A stretch of DNA of 64,000 nt from Patescibacteria group bacterium (GTDB lineage Bacteria > Patescibacteriota > Patescibacteriia > JAHIZJ01), in contig JBAZUB010000001.1 in NCBI GenBank assembly GCA_041661625.1, forward strand, positions 62,001-126,000, read 5' to 3'. Below the pieces are notes generated by a model. That model was not told the DNA's origin and did no database searches. It was given only the letters and a program-made list of their open reading frames with translations. Within the stretch, counting starts at the first letter, position 1, and every line of letters begins with the position of its first letter. This document shows positions 22,899 to 32,186 of this stretch, piece by piece. The translations under genes and the position numbers were made by a program.

Positions 22899-23383
22899 AA
22901 CTTTGACTCCGCGTGTCCGGGTTTGGCTTGGTGCAGCTTGTGCGCACGGTCGATAAATAACACGCCATCCAGATGGTCAATCTCATGCTGGATCACTCGC
23001 GCCAATAAGCCCTCGGCTTTAACCTTGACCCGCTGTCCGGTGATGTCTGTCCATTGGGCGGAAATAATGCGCGGGCGGCGCACCATGCCGTAAACGCCCG
23101 GGACACTCAAACAGCCTTCTTCGTCTGACTCTTTGCGCCAGGAACGTCGGGTGATAACTGGGTTAATGAGGGTCATGGCGCCTTCTTCACCGGCGATAAT
23201 GACCAGACGGATATTTTGGCCAGTCTGCGGCGCAGCGATGCCGATGCCGTCGGATTGATACATCGTTTCAGTCAGATCGCGCACGAAAGACTGAAATTTT
23301 GGTTGCGTCAAATCGGCTGACTTTATGGCCGTCGATTTTTGTCGTAAGCGGGGATCGCCTTCGGTAATTATTTTCAATTTCAT
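22895..23383 (-). CDS. def: Peptide deformylase
   Basis: Removes the N-terminal formyl group from nascent proteins. 162 residues with all three motifs: GIGIAAPQTG (motif 1, GxGxAAxQ), EEGCLSVPG (motif 2, EGCLS, metal-binding Cys) and VIQHEIDHLDG (motif 3, HEIDHL). It is downstream of priA by 13 bases and overlaps fmt, making a priA-def-fmt operon. Confidence 0.96.
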   Translation of the reverse strand: MKLKIITEGDPRLRQKSTAIKSADLTQPKFQSFVRDLTETMYQSDGIGIAAPQTGQNIRLVIIAGEEGAMTLINPVITRRSWRKESDEEGCLSVPGVYGMVRRPRIISAQWTDITGQRVKVKAEGLLARVIQHEIDHLDGVLFIDRAHKLHQAKPGHAESKL

Positions 23384-23396
23384 AATAGGTGATAAT

Positions 23397-25271
23397 TTAC
23401 AATAATGACTGAGGCTGCAGGTCCATTAGCCATCGGTCACTGCTTAATTTTAGCAGATCGCGTATCTCCGGCCAATACTTCGGCGGATACTTGAGCACCA
23501 ATTCCCAGCGGTATTGCCCGCGCGTTTTGGCAATAAATGACGGACTGGCGTGAAGAATTTCCACGTCCGGTATTTTCGCGGCTCGTTTTTCCAGCTCGGC
23601 GGATAGCTCTTCCGCCTCTTGGATCACTTTCTTCTGAATCTTGCCCTTTAGAATCAGCCGCGCTAGATCTTTTAAGGGTGGATAGTGAAATAAGGCCCGC
23701 TGTCTCATCTCCTCGGCGTAGAATCCGTCCAAGTCAGCTTGGGCGCCAAATCGTACGGCATGATGCTCGGGTTTGAAAGTTTGAAATACCAAAGTGGCGC
23801 CAGGCTTGGTTTCGGCCACCGCCAATGACATTTGTCGAAAAGTTTGTTCCGGCGCGGAAAAATCGGGCAGCGCCAGCAATTGATCAACCGACACAAATAC
23901 AATTAGATCAACCCGTTCCAATATCTCCGCAGTTAAAATAATCTGCGTCCCGATAATTATATTGGTATCAGTTGGAATTGGGGCGCTGCCGGCTTCACGC
24001 AGAGCAATTTTAGCATCCGGATACAGTGCCCGTACTTCGGATTCAAGCAGCTGAACACGCCACCCGCTGTGTTTAAAATCCGTACCCTGGCAAGTCGGAC
24101 AGTTTATCGGCATATCCATAGTATATTCGCACAAATGACAGCACAAAATCTGGTGTTTGGGTTTAAATCGATGCAGAATTAATGGTCGCTGGCAGCGCGG
24201 GCAGCTAAAACCGTGCCCGCAGTCGCGGCAAACAAAACCAGTTGACTCACCGCGCCGGTTGAGATACAGCACCGTTTGTTTATGCGCTTTCAGGTTAGCG
24301 GCTATGAAACGTTGAACGCGCTCGCTCAACATAGTCCGGTTGCCAACTTTGCGTTCATCGTTCATGTTGGCGATGAAACTCGTTGGCGCGGGTCGCGTCG
24401 AACGCAAATCAACCAACTGTATTTTACCCGTGCGATAAGCGCGCCAGGTAGACAAGCGCGGCGCCGGACTGATCCAATGGATGCCCGCGCCGGTAATTTC
24501 CTGCAACAGACGCGCTACTTGTTCGGTGTGATAGCGCGGATTCATTTCCGTCTGGCGATGGTTGGCATTATCTTCCGCGTCAATAACGATCAAATCCAGG
24601 CGCTGGTGGGGAAGCCAAAGCGCGGAACGCGTTCCGATAACCACGGCCGGCTGTCCAGATGACAACGCGGCCACTTTCTGCCAGTAGAGCGACCGAGGTA
24701 ATTGACGGTGTATGACCAGCGGACGATGATTATATAGCGCCGATTCCCAAGCTTTGACTTGACGTATTTCCGGGCTAATAATCAAGATATGCTTGCGCTG
24801 CTTGATAGCTTGGCTAACCTGCTCGTTGATATACTCGACTTTCTCTTGGTTAGTCAGATGCCAGACAAGGCTGTCGGACTGCCAGATGGTTTTTGATTTT
24901 CGAAGACTGGGATGTTTTAACACAGCCTGGGTTGGAGCCAAGATCCCGCGCCGGGGCATATCGCCGATAATCATATTTACCACCGTGCCGGGTGAGACTA
25001 GAAAATCTTCGGCAAACCGATCGATCAGCTGTCGTTGGATGGAGCTGAACCTAATATTTTCTATTACGCTTTGGATTGGCTTGATTTGCGACGGCTTGAG
25101 CTGCGAACGAGCGCTCATTGACCAAACTACCGCCGGTACAGTCTGATGCCGGAATTTAGTCAGGACTACGCTGCCCGGCATTACCTGCCTGGCTAATTCT
25201 TCCGGCAAAGAGTAGTCAAATATATCGAGTGACCGAGGCAGTCTGAGCGATGGTATTAGCTTGAGATACAT
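23397..25271 (-). CDS. priA: PriA-like primosomal protein lacking clear helicase motifs
   Basis: 624 residues with the PriA layout: an N-terminal DNA-binding domain (LRLPRSLDIFDYSLPEELAR), a helicase-like core, a zinc-binding Cys cluster (CRDCGHGFSCPRCQRPLILH, LCCHLCEYTMDMPINCPTC, ~355-400) and the C-terminal domain (LVLKYPPKYW). The Walker A GxTGSGKT motif is not seen: the expected place (~133) reads WHLTNQEKVEYINEQV. The DEEH box reads DAEDNANHRQ. It may therefore be an ATPase-deficient PriA that keeps fork binding and DnaB-loading scaffolding only. The upstream promoter is TTGGGT/TACAAT. Confidence 0.88.
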   Translation of the reverse strand: MYLKLIPSLRLPRSLDIFDYSLPEELARQVMPGSVVLTKFRHQTVPAVVWSMSARSQLKPSQIKPIQSVIENIRFSSIQRQLIDRFAEDFLVSPGTVVNMIIGDMPRRGILAPTQAVLKHPSLRKSKTIWQSDSLVWHLTNQEKVEYINEQVSQAIKQRKHILIISPEIRQVKAWESALYNHRPLVIHRQLPRSLYWQKVAALSSGQPAVVIGTRSALWLPHQRLDLIVIDAEDNANHRQTEMNPRYHTEQVARLLQEITGAGIHWISPAPRLSTWRAYRTGKIQLVDLRSTRPAPTSFIANMNDERKVGNRTMLSERVQRFIAANLKAHKQTVLYLNRRGESTGFVCRDCGHGFSCPRCQRPLILHRFKPKHQILCCHLCEYTMDMPINCPTCQGTDFKHSGWRVQLLESEVRALYPDAKIALREAGSAPIPTDTNIIIGTQIILTAEILERVDLIVFVSVDQLLALPDFSAPEQTFRQMSLAVAETKPGATLVFQTFKPEHHAVRFGAQADLDGFYAEEMRQRALFHYPPLKDLARLILKGKIQKKVIQEAEELSAELEKRAAKIPDVEILHASPSFIAKTRGQYRWELVLKYPPKYWPEIRDLLKLSSDRWLMDLQPQSLL

Positions 25272-25300
25272 AGGGAAACATTAGACTAGATTACGCTGAT

Positions 25301-25328
25301 ATTGTACCATTTTCATCCGGGAACCCAA
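25301..25328 (-). promoter_or_regulatory. Predicted priA operon promoter
   Basis: Minus strand: TTGGGT (25328-25323), 16-base spacer, TACAAT (25306-25301), preceded by TGG (extended -10). Confidence 0.4.
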
Positions 25329-25331
25329 ACT

Positions 25332-25350
25332 GAGTACCAATTAGGTACTC
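25332..25350. promoter_or_regulatory. Inverted repeat upstream of the priA promoter
   Basis: GAGTACC-AATTA-GGTACTC (7-base arms). It lies between the end of the muramidase-like gene and the priA promoter; it could be an operator or part of a terminator without a strong T run. Confidence 0.4.
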
Positions 25351-25377
25351 ATTCGTTCGCTGATTCAAGTCGTGTGA

Positions 25378-26769
25378 TTAATTGACGTTGATTGGATCTC
25401 CGGTCGGGTGCATTTCCAGCGCCTTATCCGATGTCTTGATAATGTTTTTCCACTTGTAACCCAGCTGGTTGAAAGCGTCCATAGAACCGATCGGTCTTTT
25501 TAGTCCGTCCGAAATGACATAGACGGATTTCGAGTTCGGTGAAGTGACCAGCTCGCCGTCCTTAAACTTGACCGGATCACCCGCGGCATAGCCGGCAATT
25601 TCGGACTCGTCGATTCTGATAACTTTGGTCTTGGGAAAACGAGACTGCATAATTTCTTTAGACCAGATGGCGTGCCGCACGCCATTTTCAACGAAAACAA
25701 TACCGCCGGTTTGTTTCGATTGCAACAGGGCGCCAGTCGGATAAATGCTGTTCAGGGTAATGTTAGTGCCATTGGTGTAGTCTTTCAGATCAGCTTCCGT
25801 CACGGTGATGACCTCTTCGGGATTGTAGCCCAACTGACGAAATACTTCTTGTGATTCGATCAAACGTTTTTGTCCGTTCAGGATTAAATACATGCTGCCA
25901 TCTGGACCACCCAGAATACTATATTCGGAGAAGCGGATCGGTTTGCCATCAGGATACTTATCCAATTCCTGTTGGGGAACCTGGATGACATTTTTTGAAG
26001 TATAGTTGGCGGTGAAAGCCGACTTGGACCAGAAGGCGCGCTTGGTGCCAAACTGAATCAAATACACGGCGGGATTTCCTTTTACCTGGAGTAATGTGCC
26101 ATCGGGATAAGCGGTCGCGAACCATTCTTCATATTTTTTCCAAACCAAGGAACTGCCACCTACATCCTGACGTCCGCCGCCCCATTTTCCGACCCAGGGA
26201 GTGTAAGTGTATAAAACCGCTGTAGCCGCGTTCATTGGTGTGACGGAAATACCATCAAGTGTTTGTTTCGTTATCATTGGGCCCCAGCCCGATATGGTCG
26301 TACCGTTTTTCGCAATTCCGCCCAGGTAATAATCACCGCGTAATGATTTGGCGGCCCAATTAACTTGGTTAAAGAACCCCTTATAGGCTGGGTTACAACC
26401 CGAACTGTCTGGGCAGGCAAAACCGGTGGCATAATCGATTTGCTTCTGCGTTGGGTTGGAGTCGGTCACCAGACTCTGTTCTACCTGCATCCGGACCAGC
26501 AAATATTTTGGGCTGATGCCCCAGTATTTACCGGCATCGTAGATTACATCGGCGGCCGACTTTTTGCCGGTTAAGGTATCAAATTTCATGGTCGCCAGTG
26601 CGCTACCTTTGGTTTCGAGAAACTTCTGGATACGGGCGCTGGACATGGTGTTGGCATTCATCAGATCGTCGTCCGAAATCAAATATCCCGGACGAAATGT
26701 GGCAGCCAGCATCGGTGCCGGCATGATAAATGCCCCCACAAATAGGAGAATGATGATTTTCTTAAACAT
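25378..26769 (-). CDS. Secreted lysozyme/transglycosylase-like protein with C-terminal repeats
   Basis: 463 residues. A signal peptide (MFKKIIILLFVGAFIMPAPM, cleavage after LAA) leads to a ~195-residue lysozyme-like domain: VIYDAGKYWGISPKYLLVRM, then QVEQSL with a probable catalytic Glu (~111), DYATGFACPDSSGCNPAYKG, FFNQVNWAAKSL. The C-terminal ~250 residues contain four repeats of ~60 residues (GTLLQVKGNPAVYLIQFGTK, GALLQSKQTGGIVFVENGVR, KRAFWSKSAF, RHAIWSKEIM) likely to bind the wall. It probably remodels peptidoglycan outside the cell. Family assignment is by pattern only. Confidence 0.7.
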   Translation of the reverse strand: MFKKIIILLFVGAFIMPAPMLAATFRPGYLISDDDLMNANTMSSARIQKFLETKGSALATMKFDTLTGKKSAADVIYDAGKYWGISPKYLLVRMQVEQSLVTDSNPTQKQIDYATGFACPDSSGCNPAYKGFFNQVNWAAKSLRGDYYLGGIAKNGTTISGWGPMITKQTLDGISVTPMNAATAVLYTYTPWVGKWGGGRQDVGGSSLVWKKYEEWFATAYPDGTLLQVKGNPAVYLIQFGTKRAFWSKSAFTANYTSKNVIQVPQQELDKYPDGKPIRFSEYSILGGPDGSMYLILNGQKRLIESQEVFRQLGYNPEEVITVTEADLKDYTNGTNITLNSIYPTGALLQSKQTGGIVFVENGVRHAIWSKEIMQSRFPKTKVIRIDESEIAGYAAGDPVKFKDGELVTSPNSKSVYVISDGLKRPIGSMDAFNQLGYKWKNIIKTSDKALEMHPTGDPINVN

Positions 26770-26844
26770 TTGTTGAATCGGTAATAGTATTTTGCTCGAT
26801 TATTATAACACGATGAACGCTGGTGTCCAACCGGATTTTTCATA

Positions 26845-26853
26845 TGGTATAAT
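26845..26853 (+). promoter_or_regulatory. Extended -10 promoter for the WecG-type gene
   Basis: TGG-TATAAT (26845-26853), an extended -10 element; no good -35 box. The ATG is 57 bases downstream. Confidence 0.45.
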
Positions 26854-26909
26854 ACATATTGACAGAATTATTCAGAATTTAGTTGTTAAATGCAATAAAT
26901 CTAAGATAC

Positions 26910-27785
26910 ATGTCTGAAAATCATTACTCTGCGCGCGTAAAAATCATCAATCTAGCCGGATTGAAAATAACCGCAGAATCAAAAACGGTGATCCTTCGCC
27001 AAATTAGCGAACGTCTGCAGCAAGGATATAAAACATTCATTACCACGCCGTACTCGGAATTTTTGTTGGCCGCCCGCCGCGACCCGAAGGTTTTGGATAC
27101 GCTCAATCGTTCGGATATCGCGATTGCCGATGGCATTGGCGTCATCTGGGCGGCCAAATACTTATCACTGCGATTAACGGCTCGATCGCGTTGGTTACGA
27201 TTCATTCAAGCCATTTGGCAAATGAAATACACCGGAGCTTCGATATTACTCAAGCCAAGATATGTTTATTCGATTATTCCAGAAAAAATTGTCGGTGCTG
27301 ATTTCGCCTGGGATTTGGCCGGGTTGGCCGAAAAAAACAATTGGTCAGTCTATTTGCTGGGGGGATTTGACGATACGTCCGCGCGCGTAGCCGAAATATT
27401 TCGACGGCGCTACCCAAAACTAACCGTACACGAATCGAATAAGAATCCGGAAAACAAGACCTCGTTAGAGGATATCAAAGCTGTCAAACCAGACATATTG
27501 ATGGTGGCCTATGGGCCAATCCGACAGGAACAATGGATCGTGGACAATTGGGCTATTTTGCCCGTAAAAGCCGCGATCGGTCTGGGAGGCACATTTGACT
27601 ATATCGCCGGTAAACGCTCCAATCCACCCCGTCTGGTGCGTTATACGGGCCTGGAGTGGTTATTCCGTTTATTTACCCAGCCAAAAAGGGCCAAAAGAAT
27701 CTATCGAGCCACATTTGGGCTAATCGGCGAAATGATTAGATACAAATTAACAAGTAACAAATATCAGATAAAAAATTCGACATAA
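26910..27785 (+). CDS. WecG/TagA/CpsF family glycosyltransferase
   Basis: About 291 residues, the usual length. Transfers a sugar (ManNAc or related) to a lipid-linked glycan. Family motifs: TPYSEFLLAARRDP (compare the TPNxE motif), NRSDIAIADGIGVIWAAKYL (the ADGxGxV loop), VYLLGGFDDTSARVAEIF, PDILMVAYGPIRQEQWI (GxPxQE-like) and the end GLGGTFDYIAGKRSNPPRLV with GLEWLFRL. ATG 26910 is chosen; an upstream in-frame codon adds nine unmatched residues. Confidence 0.92.
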   Translation: MSENHYSARVKIINLAGLKITAESKTVILRQISERLQQGYKTFITTPYSEFLLAARRDPKVLDTLNRSDIAIADGIGVIWAAKYLSLRLTARSRWLRFIQAIWQMKYTGASILLKPRYVYSIIPEKIVGADFAWDLAGLAEKNNWSVYLLGGFDDTSARVAEIFRRRYPKLTVHESNKNPENKTSLEDIKAVKPDILMVAYGPIRQEQWIVDNWAILPVKAAIGLGGTFDYIAGKRSNPPRLVRYTGLEWLFRLFTQPKRAKRIYRATFGLIGEMIRYKLTSNKYQIKNST

Positions 27786-27876
27786 AGTAGCGGCGGTTTT
27801 TAAACCTCCATTGACGGAAATAATAACAATATCGTAGTTAACGTATTCACCTATATGTGATACCCTTGAAAACACC

Positions 27877-29358
27877 ATGAATAACAATCAATCATCATCT
27901 AATATCCGCGTTCGTTTCGCCCCCAGCCCCACCGGGGAACTGCACATTGGCGGTTTGCGCACAGCGCTTTTTGATTATTTATTTGCCCGTCAAAACGGTG
28001 GAAATTTTGTATTGCGCATTGAAGATACTGACCGAGCCCGTTTCGTGGAAGGGAGCGAACAGCGCTTGATTAATACGCTGACGCAATATGGTTTGTCGTA
28101 TGATGAAGGCCCGGGTAAAGAAGGTAAATATGGGCCATATGTGCAATCACAGCGCTTAGATATTTATCGTGAACACGCCAACCGGTTGTTAGAAAAAGGC
28201 GCGGCTTACAAGTGCTTCTGCACGCCGGAACGTCTCACCGAGGTTCGCGAATTGCAAATGGCTCGTAAAGAGCCGCCGCGGTACGACCGGCATTGCCGTA
28301 ACTTATCGGCCGATGAAATTGAACAATTAGAATCTGCCAAAACTCCGTTTGTCATCCGCCAAAAACTACCGGAGCAGGGGAGTGTGTCATTTACGGACCT
28401 AATCCGAGGTGATGTGTCATTCGACTACGCGCTGTTGGATGATTCCGTGTTGCTCAAAAGCGATGGTTTTCCCACATATCATCTGGCCGTGGTAGCGGAT
28501 GATCATCTGATGGAAATAAGCCATGTGTTGCGAGCCGAGGAATGGCTGCCCAGTACGCCGAAGCACCTGTATCTTTATGAATCATTCGGTTGGACACCGC
28601 CGTTGTATGCCCATCTACCGCTAATTCTAAGCCCCAAGGGCGGCAAGCTAAGCAAGCGCGATGGCGCGGTATCGGCCCAATCATATTTGGACGAAGGTTA
28701 TCTGCCGGAAGCGGTAATAAACTTCATCGCTTTTTTGGGTTGGAATCCCAAAACCGAGCGGGAAATATTTTCACTGGATGATCTGGTCAAAGAGTTTAAG
28801 ATCGAACATATCAACAAAGCCGGCGCCGTGTTTGATAAGCAAAGACTCGATTATCTCAACGGTCAGTATATTCGCGCACTGGATATTAACCTTTTAGTAA
28901 AAAGGTTAATGCCATTCTATCAGCAAGCGGGAATACCGACAGACGACGCTGATAAACTAACCAAAGTGACGGCCCTGGTTAAAGACCGATTAGTAAATCT
29001 GACGGAAATTGGCCACTTGGCAAAATTCATATTCGATCTATCGGAATATGAAGCGGCGTTGCTGTTGCCTAAAAAAGAAACAGACACTGAAAAGATAAAA
29101 AAGTCATTAGAACTCTCGAGCGAAACTTTACAAAGCATCGAATCTAAAAACTTCACCAGTGCCGCATTGAAACAAGCACTGACTGAAATGATTTCCCGGG
29201 TAGGCAGCAATAACACCTCCATACTCTGGCCTTTGCGGGTGGCGCTTTCCGGACAAGCCGCTTCGCCGGATGTGTTTGAAATCGCGGAAGTTTTGGGTCA
29301 GGAAGAAGCGATCAAACGAATCGATGCGGCAATAGGCAAATTAAATACGAAATCCTAA
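27877..29358 (+). CDS. gltX: Glutamyl-tRNA synthetase
   Basis: A class I synthetase that charges tRNA-Glu. 493 residues. The HIGH-type motif is in FAPSPTGELHIGGLRTALFD, and the KMSKS-type motif is KLSKRDG (~257). ALLDDSVLLKSDGFPTYHLA and the anticodon-binding helical C-terminus (INKAGAVFDKQRLDYLNGQY) are normal. If no GlnRS exists in the genome it may be non-discriminating with GatCAB; the window cannot say. Confidence 0.97.
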   Translation: MNNNQSSSNIRVRFAPSPTGELHIGGLRTALFDYLFARQNGGNFVLRIEDTDRARFVEGSEQRLINTLTQYGLSYDEGPGKEGKYGPYVQSQRLDIYREHANRLLEKGAAYKCFCTPERLTEVRELQMARKEPPRYDRHCRNLSADEIEQLESAKTPFVIRQKLPEQGSVSFTDLIRGDVSFDYALLDDSVLLKSDGFPTYHLAVVADDHLMEISHVLRAEEWLPSTPKHLYLYESFGWTPPLYAHLPLILSPKGGKLSKRDGAVSAQSYLDEGYLPEAVINFIAFLGWNPKTEREIFSLDDLVKEFKIEHINKAGAVFDKQRLDYLNGQYIRALDINLLVKRLMPFYQQAGIPTDDADKLTKVTALVKDRLVNLTEIGHLAKFIFDLSEYEAALLLPKKETDTEKIKKSLELSSETLQSIESKNFTSAALKQALTEMISRVGSNNTSILWPLRVALSGQAASPDVFEIAEVLGQEEAIKRIDAAIGKLNTKS

Positions 29359-29427
29359 TATTGAAATCATAAGCAATTCGGTATTGTTTAGGAATTAGAA
29401 ATTCGATATTAGTATTTGTGTATGTAT

Positions 29428-29456
29428 TTGCAATAAAAATGCCATTTTGGTATAAT
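29428..29456 (+). promoter_or_regulatory. Predicted promoter giving a near-leaderless M23 transcript
   Basis: TTGCAA (29428-29433), 17-base spacer, TATAAT (29451-29456) with an extended TGG. ATG 29466 is nine bases past the -10 box. Confidence 0.6.
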
Positions 29457-29465
29457 ACCCATGTA

Positions 29466-30788
29466 ATGAATACAAAATACACTCAAATTTTGCGATATAG
29501 TCGAATCGCTTTCGCCATAGCGGCGTTGTTTATTGTGTTCGGACTGGGCTCAATTGCTTCCAACGCGCAGACAAATGACAATGCCGATATTAACGCGAAT
29601 ACCAATACTGACGGTACGCCGAATACCCAGCGGGAGGGGAGCAATGCCGACGGTCTCAGCGCCAACGAAGAAGTTCTTCAGCTAAATCTACAGATTCAGG
29701 AAAAGAAACAGGCGCTGGATCAACTCAATCAGCAAAAAGCCGAATATGAGCGAAATTTGGCCTTGAAACAGCAGGAAGCATTATCTCTAAGCAGTGAGAT
29801 CGGATCGCTTGATGAACAAGCCAAGAAAACGCAGATTGAAATTGATATCGCGAATAACGAGATCGATACTCTTAAGCTTCAAATCAAAGAAGTCGATGGC
29901 AAAATAGCCGATCGAGAGAAGGACATCGTCGACCGCAAAGATCAGTTGAGCGGCTATGTCCGCCAGCTGAACCGGATGCAAAATACGAATTTGGTCCAGG
30001 TGCTGTTAGCTAATGATAAGTTTTCCGATTTCTTTAACGAACTGAATTCGGTCGAAGATCTGGAGCACCGGCTCAAAGGTTCGCTGGATGAAGTAAAGCT
30101 GTTGCGTGAAGAACTCCAAAGTGTGCAGGATGATTTGGAGCGTAAAAAAACCGATCTAGACAATGCCACGGCGAAACTTGAGGGTACCAAGGAAGAATTA
30201 GCCGGCCAATTGGATTACAAAAGTAATTTGCTGGACGCGACCAAGGACAACGAGGCGCAATATCAAGAAATGCTAGCTGCGGTAAAAACAGAGCAAAGTT
30301 CGGTAAATTCTGAACTGAGTCAAATTGAAACTAGTCTAAGGTCAAAGCTGGAGGGGGATAATCAGCTGACAGATGACAGCAAAGTATTATCTTGGCCGGT
30401 GAATCCGTCAAATGGAATAACAGCGACATTTCATGATCCCACCTATATTTTCCGACGCCTCTTTGAACATCCGGCTATAGATATCAGAGCCAAGCAGGGG
30501 ACCCCAGTCAAAGCAGCCGCGTCGGGTTATGTGGGACGCGCTAAGGATTCTGGACTTGGTTACAGTTATATCATGTTGATTCATGCGGGCGGTATTTCGA
30601 CCGTGTATGGCCACATCAGCCAGATTAACGTCCAAGAAGACGCTTATGTGACCAGGGGACAGATCATCGGCCTCAGCGGTGGGATGCCTGGGACGCCCGG
30701 TGCCGGTAAATTAACCACCGGTTCGCACCTACATTTCGAGGTCCGTAAAGACGGCATTCCGGTTAATCCGTTGAACTACCTGCCGTAG
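29466..30788 (+). CDS. Coiled-coil M23 peptidase (EnvC/murein hydrolase activator-like)
   Basis: 440 residues. A signal/anchor segment (IAFAIAALFIVFGLGSIASN) is followed by a short Asn/Thr linker (TNDNADINANTNTDGTPNTQ), a ~240-residue coiled coil (QIQEKKQALDQLNQQKAEYE ... SELSQIETSLRSKLE) and a C-terminal LytM/M23 domain: HPAIDIRAKQGTPVKAAASG, YGHISQINVQEDAYVTRGQ, GSHLHFEVRKDG. The HPAID (H-x3-D) and HLHFE motifs are intact, so it is probably an active zinc endopeptidase rather than a LytM-degenerate activator. It may act in septal wall splitting. Confidence 0.9.
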   Translation: MNTKYTQILRYSRIAFAIAALFIVFGLGSIASNAQTNDNADINANTNTDGTPNTQREGSNADGLSANEEVLQLNLQIQEKKQALDQLNQQKAEYERNLALKQQEALSLSSEIGSLDEQAKKTQIEIDIANNEIDTLKLQIKEVDGKIADREKDIVDRKDQLSGYVRQLNRMQNTNLVQVLLANDKFSDFFNELNSVEDLEHRLKGSLDEVKLLREELQSVQDDLERKKTDLDNATAKLEGTKEELAGQLDYKSNLLDATKDNEAQYQEMLAAVKTEQSSVNSELSQIETSLRSKLEGDNQLTDDSKVLSWPVNPSNGITATFHDPTYIFRRLFEHPAIDIRAKQGTPVKAAASGYVGRAKDSGLGYSYIMLIHAGGISTVYGHISQINVQEDAYVTRGQIIGLSGGMPGTPGAGKLTTGSHLHFEVRKDGIPVNPLNYLP

Positions 30789-30841
30789 AGAAAGTTAATT
30801 GGCTGAATAGATAATTAGTTATTTATAGATTACCGCCTATC

Positions 30842-30864
30842 AAGCCTTACAGGCTTTGTTTGTG
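30842..30864 (+). terminator. Intrinsic terminator after the M23 gene
   Basis: AAGCCT (30842-30847), loop TAC, AGGCTTTG (30851-30858), then TTTGT. Confidence 0.6.
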
Positions 30865-30961
30865 ATTAGGGGACAACAGCGCTAGATTTGTTATGGCGTC
30901 GCACAATATACAATTTACGGCCCTATAGAATATAGCCATTGTTTTAATGGGGTTTACAAAT

Positions 30962-30979
30962 ACCGGGCCGATCCCCGGT
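30962..30979. terminator. Bidirectional terminator between convergent genes
   Basis: ACCGGG (30962-30967), six-base loop, CCCGGT (30974-30979), then TTTGTC on the plus strand. It also serves the leftward FtsQ-like gene. Confidence 0.55.
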
Positions 30980-31019
30980 TTTGTCATTCATTTTGAATTA
31001 TTAATTCTAAATTTAGAAT

Positions 31020-32114
31020 TTATTTATAGTATGCCCTAGGCAGATACCTGACATCAATGTATGAAACTTTATTTATGTCAGTAATCTTCTCGTTTAATAA
31101 CACGCCGATGGCGTTAATCTGGTCATCGACCAGCTCATCAGCTGAGAAATAGATATCGGTGTCTTTGGCCACATTTATCAGGACTTCCCGGGCATAACGG
31201 CCGGTGGGCACCTCTTTGGTCTCACAGGGGGCCTCTGTATTGGAATTTAGACTGTTATTGGTATCAGATGTCGTATTTGAGTTAGAATTTACGTTAGCGG
31301 GGCGTATATTGGCATTTCTGGTAGACGAATTTGTGTTACCGTTGCGATTCGAGTTGCTATTCGAATTGTTATTAGAATTTGAATCGGCTTCATCAATACA
31401 TACGGTGCGAACACTTTCCCTGATGATCGGTGTCGCGTAATTTATTTTTAGCTCGGAGAAGCGACTTTTGATACGTTGGCTGGCATCGATAATTGTTTCT
31501 GCTTGTGCCGCTGTTATTATTTCAGCACCGATCGTGGTAGTAGCTTTGGCGATATTCTTTATTAGAGGAAGATCAGGTGCGGGTTGTTCTTCGGAAACTG
31601 TTACAGGACTGAATACGACTCCCCTATTATCAAGTAAAAAATATTGTTTCGAATCAACCTGCCACAATATCGCCGCGGTGCGCTCTTTTACCATTATCAC
31701 AATCTTTTTCAGATTTGGTTTGGTTGCATTGAAAGACTCAAATGAAGCCCGGCCCTCTAGTTTTTTTAAAAGTGTCTGGGAAAGCCCGTTAGGATTAATC
31801 AGCCAGCCATTATCGCCCGGTAAGAACAGCACGCGTCGCTGTTGTAAGTAGTCTGACAGCGAATCTCTAATCATGCGTTCGTGATCGGGTGTGGCGCCCG
31901 TAACGGTGATATTAGAGATGCGCCAGAAACCACTAAAAGCCACTAGATATGCTAATCCGGCCAGCACCACTAAGGCTAACCAGAAATATATTTTAGCCCG
32001 ACGCTTTCTAGTTTCTTTTGGCGTTGTCCGTGGAAAATAAGGATTGCGAAATTGCAGCTGTTGACTAACGTATTTTCGTGACGGGTTTTGGTCGTTTGGG
32101 CGACGAATATCCAT
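31020..32114 (-). CDS. ftsQ: FtsQ/DivIB-like division protein with Asn/Ser-rich insert
   Basis: 364 residues. A basic cytoplasmic tail, one transmembrane helix (~42-65, IYFWLALVVLAGLAYLVAFS) and a POTRA domain (WRISNITVTGATPDHERMI) precede the beta domain (ILWQVDSKQYFLLDNRGVVF). This is the FtsQ/DivIB layout, which bridges early and late division proteins. An unusual ~55-residue Asn/Ser-rich linker (NSNSNRNGNTNSSTRNANIR and more, ~247-300) interrupts the periplasmic-type domain. It is not in the standard dcw cluster. The name is by architecture. Confidence 0.75.
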   Translation of the reverse strand: MDIRRPNDQNPSRKYVSQQLQFRNPYFPRTTPKETRKRRAKIYFWLALVVLAGLAYLVAFSGFWRISNITVTGATPDHERMIRDSLSDYLQQRRVLFLPGDNGWLINPNGLSQTLLKKLEGRASFESFNATKPNLKKIVIMVKERTAAILWQVDSKQYFLLDNRGVVFSPVTVSEEQPAPDLPLIKNIAKATTTIGAEIITAAQAETIIDASQRIKSRFSELKINYATPIIRESVRTVCIDEADSNSNNNSNSNSNRNGNTNSSTRNANIRPANVNSNSNTTSDTNNSLNSNTEAPCETKEVPTGRYAREVLINVAKDTDIYFSADELVDDQINAIGVLLNEKITDINKVSYIDVRYLPRAYYK

Positions 32115-32186
32115 AAAAGTTATAAGTAATTAGCTGTCCCTGCCTCTCCCCCCACGTTAGACTCCTAACTCTAGTGTCGCAAAATA

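Noticed and set aside
30865..30961. Possible small RNA between the M23 and FtsQ-like genes
   Set aside because: A hairpin (CTATA/TATAG) and a downstream terminator exist, but no convincing promoter; the terminators are explained by the two convergent genes.
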